This document shows, piece by piece, positions 58,201-64,000 of a stretch of DNA of 64,000 bases. The position numbers and the translations under genes are program-made. The notes beneath the pieces are model-generated. The model was given only the letters and a program-made list of their open reading frames with translations. It had not been told where the DNA came from and did not search any database. Position 1 is the first letter of the stretch. Each line of letters starts with the position of its first letter. Source of the stretch: Sipunculus nudus (Eukaryota > Annelida > Sipuncula > Golfingiida > Sipunculidae); the NCBI GenBank assembly GCA_026874595.1, contig CM049306.1, positions 48,484,019-48,548,018 of the forward strand. The letters run 5' to 3'.

Positions 58201-61134
58201 ATGAAAAGTCACCATAAATGGTTGTGTAAACTCCAAACAGTGCTTCCCAGTATCACTTAGGCAAATAAGCTTAATAAATATAACTCACTATTATTACAAT
58301 AACTACACAACACAGGCATAAGAGCAGCATTTAACTGTGAAAAATATTGAACCCATGCACAAACAGTTCCTGGTGTGGCATGATATACCCAGTGCAAATA
58401 TTTTATTTTTTTTCGAGACAGCAGATATGTTTATTACAGGAACGTAAAAAAATCCACTTATACTAATTGCTTCAACTCAGTCACCAACTGGTGATACCTG
58501 GGTGTGTGAGTGCTGTATACTGATATATAATCATCTACCGCACCAGTGATGAGTGACAAACTGAGTGGTACATATTTCCTACACTTTTAAAATTTAATTA
58601 TATGGCTATATATTGTTTGTGTTATTGAAATGTACAATAAGAGTACAGTTGAACGATGTACCAGTAAACAGAATCTTTGTCAAGCTATACAGCATAAGCA
58701 TGTGTTTCTATTAAAATTGTTTGGGTTGAACATTTTTTTGAAGGGGTGATGGTTTGTAAGGAAACTGTATTCTTATAAGCAAAGACAAACTACTCACTGC
58801 CGAATCGCGCTGGAATATAACAACCCGCCCTCCTTTATCCCCTGTTGCCAGCAGTTCTCCACAATGGTTAAATTCCACACACGATATGATGTCAGCTGCA
58901 ACACAAGAGCATAACATTTATAAAACCACAAATATAATACTAGTGTATTTCCTCAATGAAAGTTACAATTTCAACAATTATTGAAAGCAAAGAAATTTTT
59001 GCTGCATACACTTTTTGAAAAATATTTCTTTTAAATTTGTAATTTAAATATATGCAAAGGAACAAACAAAGTGACACTGATTATATAACTAAAACATACG
59101 CAAAGGAATACTGACACCTCAGTTTCTGATACAATATTGTACAGACAATATCTGTCAATACACTTGTATAATATCAAATACCAGTATTTTCACTTTATAT
59201 CGAGGGATTACTGGGATACCAGTTTTGTGGTAAATTTTCATAAATTTTTAAAGTTCTCTATAGATATTTTTTTCTATAATCTGCATGCGCTCAAAAAATA
59301 AATACCATGTTAGTTACTAAGACACTAACAAATGTGATCTCACTTGCAATGAAAATGACTGCAGTGACAAATGACCATTTGTTCAGCTTACAAGGAATAT
59401 ATATAAATTATGTTTCTTTCAAATATTCTTTGCTCTATGTTCCACTACTCTGATAAAAGTCAAATACCACGCAAGTCAAGCAATAAATCATACATATTTT
59501 GAGACATTTCATCCAAGTCTACTTACATTCAAGGCATCTAGATTTTTTTCATATTACACAGCATCAGCTGCATCTTCAAATATAAATAAATAATAATATA
59601 AATTATATTATTAATTTATATTTGAAGATGCGGCATTTTACTTCTTGCATTCTGAGTCCCCATGCAGGCTTGTATAACATAATACAATCCTGCAAGGGGG
59701 CTACATTAAACAATGTTATTATATTAATTTTTAACAATATATAAACTTGTACAAGTTACTGGGGTTGCGAAAAATTGCTCTCCCTGCATGCTAATACTAG
59801 TACCAGAAATGTGATAGATCTTGAATTTCTTAACATATTTTATATTTTGTCACAAATTCACAATCAAAAACAAACCAGTAAGAGCATTTATATCTTCTAT
59901 CGGTTATAAAAGACATTAAAAACAAGATTTGACACAATTGGTTCACATCAAATATTTGCTAATCTTAGTTAAAGGGTGAAAACATCACCCTTCACATACA
60001 AAAGTAAATATATATAACTCATTTGTAAGTGTTACTGGTTAATCATGGTATATATCTTGTTTTCTGATAAACTTAATTTTTTAAAATTTAATGACACCAC
60101 AAATCATATATAATCTTTCAAAACAAGTTTATAAATTTTTCACCATTAACTGCAGAATGCACAGGGGATATTTTTCTTGGGTATAGCAGTTACAGGCATT
60201 CATATAGTAAAAAGTTAATTAAAATGAGAGCTGTAAAATCTAAAAAGTATGTTTTTAAATTACAAATAGAGTCTGTAATAATATAACTGGCAAGATTGCA
60301 GGTCTGTATATACTATAGCATATTTCAATTCTGGGATGGGCACAAAGGAAGCTGAACCAAGCTGAATAGGACATTAGGAGGCTTGTTCAGTGATTCATGG
60401 GACATCAATAGAAAAGGATTCATCTTCCAGTGAATCAGTCCATCTGTCAGTCCGGCAGTGGTAATGCTATCAACCTATCTGTCACGCGATCTGTTTTGAT
60501 ATTAATTTCAGGCTATTGTAAGGAAAAATGTGCTCATTAATATACTAAAATGGAGGCAATTATAACATACTGTCTCACAGTAAAATTATATAAATTTGAA
60601 ACTGAGAATGCATTCTTTGTTCATTCACGAGCTATGAGTATGAATGATCTCAATTATATATACAACTGACAAGTGGCGGCAATTCAAACCGGATCAGGAT
60701 TTAATCATATTATTTTTCTTGGGAATTCCCCACTGGGGGTGAAAAAGATAAAAACACAAGTATGGGGAATACACCGCTTTTATTTATAGGTTTACGGGCA
60801 GAATGGCTATAACTAGTGGGCAAACAACGGTTACCCTCTCCCGCTTTTGAAACCATTGAAATTGAGACCGGCAAGAAAGCCGGTTCCAAAATGAAGAGCG
60901 ATAAAAGCTATAGAACATGTCCACATCACTTACCTTCCGTGACATCCTCCTCGATAGTCCCTTTCACCTGCGAGAAGCACCACTGTAGGTCTCCACCATT
61001 GCCTAAAACAACAATAAATTCACTTAGCGGCAGGCCAAACACAGTAAAAGGGGCGAGTTGTTGTTTGTTAGGCGACAACCGGAAGGCATGGATAATTAAC
61101 AAGAAGTGGTAGAAATAATATTCATACCGGCCAT
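36952..61134 (-). CDS. PPP2R2: PP2A regulatory subunit B55 (PPP2R2 / twins), complete gene, 8 coding exons
   Basis: Exons in transcription order: 61134-61128, 61002-60934, 58895-58798, 57596-57425, 44921-44631, 41245-41081, 39523-39262, 37237-36952. They total 1350 nt and give 449 residues plus TGA, against 447 in human B55alpha; all junctions are in phase. The product begins [17 protein letters not shown]. It contains the family blocks [90 protein letters not shown] and [18 protein letters not shown], and ends [14 protein letters not shown]55 is a seven-bladed WD40 propeller that binds the PP2A A/C core and selects substrates, acting in mitotic exit and signalling. Invertebrates usually have one such gene, so no paralogue letter is given. 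The 12.5-kb intron 4 and intron 5 are largely transposon sequence. Confidence 0.96.
38100..38650. promoter_or_regulatory. Promoter-like patch inside PPP2R2 intron 7
   Basis: Within a CpG-richer patch there are a YY1-like GCCATCTT (38145-38152), a perfect CRE TGACGTCA (38278-38285), and CCAAT boxes at 38355-38359, 38358-38362 (inverted) and 38507-38511. A short ORF on the plus strand starts [10 protein letters not shown] at 38552 (29 codons). The combination resembles a housekeeping promoter, but no recognisable gene starts here. Orientation unknown. Confidence 0.35.
38278..38285. promoter_or_regulatory. CRE palindrome TGACGTCA (intronic)
   Basis: Perfect octamer within PPP2R2 intron 7, 1 kb downstream (in gene direction) of exon 7. 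Confidence 0.45.
39262..39523 (-). CDS. PPP2R2: PPP2R2 exon 7
   Basis: Acceptor TTTTGCAG, donor ATAG|GTGAGT, phase 2. Encodes [29 protein letters not shown] and [20 protein letters not shown]. Confidence 0.97.
39524..41080 (-). other. PPP2R2 intron 6
   Basis: 1.56 kb AT-rich intron; no repeat family or exon recognised. Confidence 0.5.
41081..41245 (-). CDS. PPP2R2: PPP2R2 exon 6
   Basis: Acceptor CATGTTACAG, donor AAGT|GTAAGT. Encodes [20 protein letters not shown] and [20 protein letters not shown]. The sequence around the acceptor is duplicated upstream (41347-41465). Confidence 0.97.
41231..41465 (-). repeat. Acceptor-border duplication of PPP2R2 exon 6 (two ~116-bp units)
   Basis: TGTCTGTAACATGGTTAAGG (41243) is echoed by TGTCTGTAACTTGGTGAAGG (41359), followed in both by TGTTATG.TA.. 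and TGCTAAAATG.CA text. Read on the minus strand, both units contain GTTACAG|ACA, so the second is a decoy acceptor. Confidence 0.65.
41645..44593. mobile_element. hAT-type non-autonomous transposon with perfect 8-bp TSD
   Basis: Terminal inverted repeats CAGACATGGGGT at both ends, flanked by perfect direct repeats GCAATACA (41637-41644 and 44594-44601). Subterminal regions at both ends are arrays of GTAATAGTAATAG, typical of hAT transposase-binding repeats. 2949 bp with no recognisable transposase. The interior has an AT-rich half and a strong hairpin CGCGGTGTT/AACACCGCG (43503-43524). It fills most of PPP2R2 intron 5, starting only 37 bp inside the exon 5 donor. Confidence 0.9.
44631..44921 (-). 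CDS. PPP2R2: PPP2R2 exon 5
   Basis: Acceptor ACTTGCAG; encodes [39 protein letters not shown] and [19 protein letters not shown]. The conserved continuation [11 protein letters not shown] requires the weak donor CTTTA|GTATCC at 44630; a competing AAAG|GTTATC 10 bp further would shift the frame. Confidence 0.93.
45039..45058. repeat. Poly-C tract
   Basis: C run with one T interruption, upstream of exon 5 in gene direction. Confidence 0.85.
45271..47174 (-). mobile_element. Helentron-like family C copy, inverted
   Basis: On the minus strand: TTTTTAGCTCAGCTGACTAT with a near-complete 5' hairpin closed by CTGAGCTA, then a GTCCGTCC tract (plus-strand CGGA repeats at 47085-47123). The 1.9-kb body matches copy 3, and it ends in AGTGACCCATAGGTCC then CTTGTT (at 45271). 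Confidence 0.7.
46273..46292. repeat. Poly-G tract (20 bp)
   Basis: Uninterrupted G run inside the inverted family C copy; possible quadruplex former. Confidence 0.9.
47780..48886 (-). mobile_element. Helentron-like family A copy 2, inverted, carrying nested family B
   Basis: On the minus strand: TTTTTTATGCCCCCACCACA stem-loop start, ~180-bp modules, and 3' end GTGTCGTTCCGACAC, AT, CTAG, then T. The 3' palindrome is intact here (6-bp stem GTGTCG/CGACAC), unlike in copy 1. Confidence 0.75.
48154..48614 (-). mobile_element. Family B copy nested in family A copy 2
   Basis: On the minus strand: TTTTTAGCCCTCAGCTCATA stem-loop, GTCC/GTCT tract, family B modules, and end CCAATATTCTGA before TTTCGCAATGC. 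Family A resumes exactly in its T run, so the insertion point is visible. Confidence 0.75.
48887..50476 (-). other. PPP2R2 intron 4, unassigned
   Basis: No exon or recognised mobile element in this 1.6 kb. Confidence 0.4.
50477..50911. mobile_element. Degenerate hAT-like MITE
   Basis: The left end CAGGGATCGACATTTAAAGT and the reverse complement of the right end (GGGCACTACATTAATGG..) are similar. Both are followed by ACTTGCCC/GGGCAAG repeats. Flanks CTTAGATG and CTCAGATG match at 7 of 8. The right terminal CTG is lost, so the boundary is approximate. Confidence 0.5.
50912..52762 (-). other. PPP2R2 intron 4, unassigned
   Basis: AT-rich; nothing recognised. Confidence 0.4.
52763..53320 (-). 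repeat. Family G repeat, copy 1
   Basis: GAAATAACGCCTTTCTGCCC at its left edge corresponds, in inverted orientation, to the sequence near 62670. On the minus strand a frame reads [16 protein letters not shown] and [17 protein letters not shown], similar to the frame in copy 2. Confidence 0.5.
53581..54813. mobile_element. hAT-type MITE with GGATAAAAC subterminal repeats
   Basis: Starts CAGGGTTGGGTTTTATCC and ends GGATAAAACTGCCAACCCTG, an inverted repeat. It is flanked by TTTCCCTA (53573-53580) and TTTCCTTA (54814-54821), an 8-bp duplication with one mismatch. Both ends carry clusters of GGATAAAAC/GTTTTATCC. 1233 bp, no transposase found. Confidence 0.85.
54814..57424 (-). other. PPP2R2 intron 4, part next to exon 4
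   Basis: An open frame on both strands around 55620-55880 has no recognisable domain or splice boundaries. Nothing else seen. Confidence 0.4.
57425..57596 (-). CDS. PPP2R2: PPP2R2 exon 4
   Basis: Acceptor TTTTACAG, donor AATG|GTAAGT, phase 1. Encodes [20 protein letters not shown] and [13 protein letters not shown] to FLLSTN; its N-terminal HDQASGLGQ is the variable linker of the family. Confidence 0.97.
57597..58797 (-). other. PPP2R2 intron 3
   Basis: AT-rich, nothing recognised. Confidence 0.4.
58798..58895 (-). CDS. PPP2R2: PPP2R2 exon 3
   Basis: Acceptor GTTGCAG, donor GGCA|GTGAGT, leaves phase 0. Encodes [20 protein letters not shown] and [11 protein letters not shown], the first propeller blade. 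Confidence 0.97.
58896..60933 (-). other. PPP2R2 intron 2
   Basis: AT-rich; holds the long palindrome at 59571-59630 and no recognised exon. Confidence 0.5.
59571..59630. repeat. 60-bp palindrome (hairpin/cruciform former)
   Basis: Outer arms CATCTTCAAATATAAAT and ATTTATATTTGAAGATG are perfect complements (17 bp) around an AT-rich, nearly palindromic core. Confidence 0.85.
60934..61002 (-). CDS. PPP2R2: PPP2R2 exon 2
   Basis: Acceptor TTGTTTTAG, donor GAAG|GTAAGT. Encodes [20 protein letters not shown], the conserved B55 N-terminal strand. Confidence 0.96.
61128..61134 (-). CDS. PPP2R2: PPP2R2 exon 1 (coding part, 7 nt)
   Basis: ATGGCCG then GTATGA donor: supplies M-A and the first base of G, giving MAGNGGDLQ. 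A tiny first coding piece ending at this codon is expected for B55 genes starting MAG. The ATG sits in CACTGCCATGG. Confidence 0.8.
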
Positions 61135-61330
61135 GGCAGTGATTAGCAGGTCCACACAGAGCAAACAGATATATCGTTGCCACTTGGAGCTACCTGATTA
61201 GATTCCCTTTAGCGCTTTTGGCGCGGATGGCACCCGATTTACGGATACCTTCGACACCGGTCAGCGATTTCAAGATGGCTTACAATGGCGGAAGACAGCC
61301 ATGACGTCATGATTTCATTGTCATAGTACG
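61135..61330 (-). promoter_or_regulatory. PPP2R2 core promoter region
   Basis: E2F-like TTTGGCGC (61217-61224), YY1-like AAGATGGC (61272-61279) and AATGGCGG (61284-61291), and a perfect CRE (61302-61309), in a locally CpG-richer patch directly upstream of the start codon. TATA-less. Typical of housekeeping promoters; start site not placed. Confidence 0.55.
61302..61309. promoter_or_regulatory. CRE palindrome TGACGTCA
   Basis: Centre of the 10-bp palindrome ATGACGTCAT, 168 bp upstream of the PPP2R2 start codon. Confidence 0.55.
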
Positions 61331-61911
61331 GCAGGTGCCCGATAGATGCCGACACTGTCCAACACAAACTCTTACCAGCTCCCTGTCAACAATGGCATTC
61401 ACTGGATATGTGTTACTCCACATATATATGATCCAGCTAAATTCAGTAAATATCTATATATTGTTTGGAAGCAGGGATCCTTGATCTTGTGGTATAACAG
61501 TTGACATATTCCTGTATTATACATAATTCTGGACAAGTTGTCTACAAGCAGAGTGTGTGTATATACATGTATAAAAACAATTTTCTTAATTCAGTTTATT
61601 ATTAATGGTTATGTCGTAAAATTACAAATAAGCTCTGTTTTTATGGGAGAAAAGTTTTATATTTCGTAAGCTTCGTCCTATATTAATATCCCCTGCCCAT
61701 ATAAATATTAATAGATTCATACATCAGATATCAATACCACATACATATATATGCCCACCAGTAAGAATCTACAAACACATATACATTAAACATTCACAGA
61801 TATATGAAATTATATGGAATGTATAAGATTTAAAATTGGCACAAAAAAAGTTTCAAAAGTCCTTTAACTATTGATGGATGGATGTAGGATGTTTGAATAA
61901 GATTATGGGGG

Positions 61912-61926
61912 TGGGGGGGGGGGGGG
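61912..61926. repeat. Poly-G tract
   Basis: 15-bp G run preceded by GGGGGT; intergenic. Confidence 0.9.
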
Positions 61927-62189
61927 TCCAAATATCGAGGCTGATGGGGAGGGTATTGGAGGGGTTAACCCTCGTAACTCAAATTCTAAATCTGCCATTG
62001 AGATATCAAGCTTTTATTCTTCCTTAGATGATAGTCTGTAGAATAGTACTTCGACACTGGCAACTGTATCCACACCTACGTTTTTTACGCGAGTTTTAAC
62101 TTCCGTTTGAATGAACGTATTTAAACCTGATGTAAATATGTGCCATTAGTAATATATCTGTCAAGATCGAAATATAATTTTAAATTTTC

Positions 62190-62690
62190 ACTTTTCCTTG
62201 GAAAGGCATTAATACAGGTTTATCTTTCTGCAGAAAAAAATGCCGTCCCACTAAAAATACATCCTATCATCATATCAAACTTTCAGTCACACTTTGCCCA
62301 GTGTTAACCTGGTTAATGTGACATCCTACATGCACACTTGCATGCAAAAAGAACTGGATGTTTTCAATAATAGCACTGTTATATCAGGAACACAATTGTG
62401 CAGTAAAAATAAGGAAAATATAGGAGATGAGGGCATAAATGCTGGACAGTATAAGAAATTGAAATCAATTTTTTAAAAAAAAATATGGGCGATATAGGGA
62501 GTCTGTAGGAGACCCCCTGTAAAATATTTCGTTTTTGTGTCATGTTTGTTACTACCTAGGTCTATCAGCTTTTAATGTGGAAAACATCACCTTTCTAATG
62601 GACTGGAACAAAATGAAAATGCCTCTCCTTGTATATGTGCATGCCTGTCCGAGATAGGCGGAGAGGCGTTATTACGACCCCGATCTCCTT
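62190..62690 (+). repeat. Family G repeat, copy 2 (inverted relative to copy 1)
   Basis: Reads CATGCAAAAAGAACTGGATG and encodes CMQKELDVFNNSTVIS and NKENIGDEGINAG, similar to copy 1 on the other strand. It ends GGCGTTATTACGACCCCGAT. Confidence 0.5.
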
Positions 62691-64000
62691 AGATATCCCA
62701 GGTTTGTGATCTCAGTAACTGATCTTTCAGTTGTGGGCAGACACGTTTGGCCAACAGATCGTTTTAATCTCACTCAAAAGATGGCGCTGCGATGTATGAT
62801 CATCAGAGTTCCCTCACTGAAGATCCTCGCAGAGGGAATTTACTTTGACTTCATTATATCTACTCATTCTTTATATGAAATAATAATAATAAAGCAGCAC
62901 TTCCCATGTTGCGAATGCCTTCATGAATGTACACTTTTCAGTATTAAATAACTGTACAGTTTTAATTATAAATCACAAAGCCACGTACCCTTGCTGATAT
63001 AGATGAAAGCGAAGGTATTTTTAAAATATCCATGGAAACGGTGAAACATGTGGATTATTTGTATGACATATGATTGTATTTGATAAACATGATAGAAACA
63101 TCCAATTTCCTCATATATAACATATACAGGCTCCCTTGTGCGTACTGCTGCAGTCTGTCACGTGCTGTGTGGCTCCCGGCTGTCTTGTTTAACAGTCGCA
63201 CTGCTTCAAACAATACACAGCACTGTGTACTAACTGCTACCGCGTAGGCGGCCCGCTGGACGGTATGTAACGACTGTACGATAAACAAGACTAATACTGT
63301 ACTGTAAACATGCAGGACAGCGGGCGTGATCTATCTGTGTGTGTAGAACCAACACAAACAGTAACAACTGTTGTTGACGATGGCGTATTTAAGCCGCGTT
63401 TTTGGTATCGAGGTCTGGTGTAAAGGGCCAAATTATATCCCCTCTAAAATTCTACCCCCTGCACAGTTCATATACTCGGTTATAATCTAGCCTAGGCCGA
63501 TATATAATGGTCTAGGCAATTCATTGCAAATAAAAAAATAATTACGATACAGCAGCTGTGGATATACATGTATGTGCAAGTGCAGATGTATTAAAAGACC
63601 ATATATCAATTAAGTGATTATATACCTATGGGTTCTTTCTGACTTAGGGTATATTTATATCCCCTGAGATTAGTTTATACCACTTCAACCAGATAACAGA
63701 AACTCACTTAATAACAAAAGGTAAATATGCAGTTTTTTTTTTTAATCACCGGAACACTGCATTTATAAGACAACCTGTTTTTTCCAACTTAAATAACTGT
63801 TGCCGTGTATGCGAGGAATAAACTGCCACGCCTGCGTCATCAAGGAATATCATGAAGGCACTCATGCACAAATGAACCTTTGAATATTTGTCGGAAGAGT
63901 GAATGCAAACACGGGTTGGGGAGCATTCCTCAATAGGGACCCCCACATGGCGGAGGCTTGCATTTCTAAGAATGCAGATTTCTACTCATTTTTAATGGTG
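62691..64000. other. Intergenic region upstream of PPP2R2
   Basis: No confident gene. A CpG-richer patch at about 63120-63340 contains an E-box CACGTG (63159-63164) and could be a promoter. A 66-codon open frame on the minus strand (63946-63746) has no recognisable domain. Confidence 0.35.

Noticed and set aside
63055-63288. 77-codon minus-strand open frame with protein-like composition
   Set aside because: No family recognised and no splice or start context; the CpG-richer patch could equally be a promoter.

Overview
This is eukaryotic DNA: AT-rich, with compact coding exons separated by long repeat-filled introns and GT-AG splice sites. The window carries two complete conserved animal genes and the start of a third. 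The repeats, which are hairpin-ended elements with GTCC/CGGA tracts next to hAT-type elements, resemble those common in bivalve molluscs. I therefore infer a mollusc or another lophotrochozoan, but the species cannot be named from the sequence.

Layout. (1) 1-2727, minus: the first two coding exons of a PH-domain adaptor of the DOK/GAB/IRS type, running off the left edge. (2) 2728-3230: a roughly 500-bp head-to-head promoter interval with a perfect CRE palindrome. (3) 3231-33698, plus: the complete gene for the DEAD-box helicase DDX41, with 15 coding exons, 618 codons plus stop, every junction in phase, all helicase motifs and the C-terminal CCHC zinc knuckle. (4) 33699-36951: the convergent 3' region. 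(5) 36952-61134, minus: the complete gene for the PP2A B55 regulatory subunit (PPP2R2 family), with 8 coding exons and 449 codons plus stop. (6) 61135-64000: its upstream region, with E2F-, CRE- and YY1-like sites, followed by intergenic DNA with no recognisable gene.

Introns. They are packed with repeats: three hairpin-ended Helentron/'pearl'-like families (A, B and C here), partly nested in each other; two clear hAT-type elements with 8-bp target duplications plus two eroded or partial ones; a small inverted-repeat element; a TA-flanked inverted-repeat pair; microsatellites; and a 35-bp minisatellite.

The most unusual observation is a set of tandem arrays anchored on splice junctions. In four of the 14 DDX41 introns, and once in PPP2R2, the repeated unit includes the real exon border: the end of exon 2, the end of exon 6, the end of exon 7 with its donor (11 units of about 53 bp), the start of exon 9 with its acceptor (5 units of about 68 bp), and the acceptor of PPP2R2 exon 6. 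In the exon 9 array one decoy acceptor is followed by 45 uninterrupted codons in frame with the real exon, so it could insert 45 residues at helicase motif Ia. Intron 1 of DDX41 also holds a phase-0/phase-0 candidate exon encoding a predicted transmembrane segment.

The genes do not form a pathway: DDX41 acts in RNA and nucleic-acid sensing biology, B55 in phosphatase targeting, and the PH protein in receptor signalling. Their shared features here are similar CRE-bearing promoters and heavy repeat load. All coordinates come from reading splice junctions by eye; no search or expression data were available.
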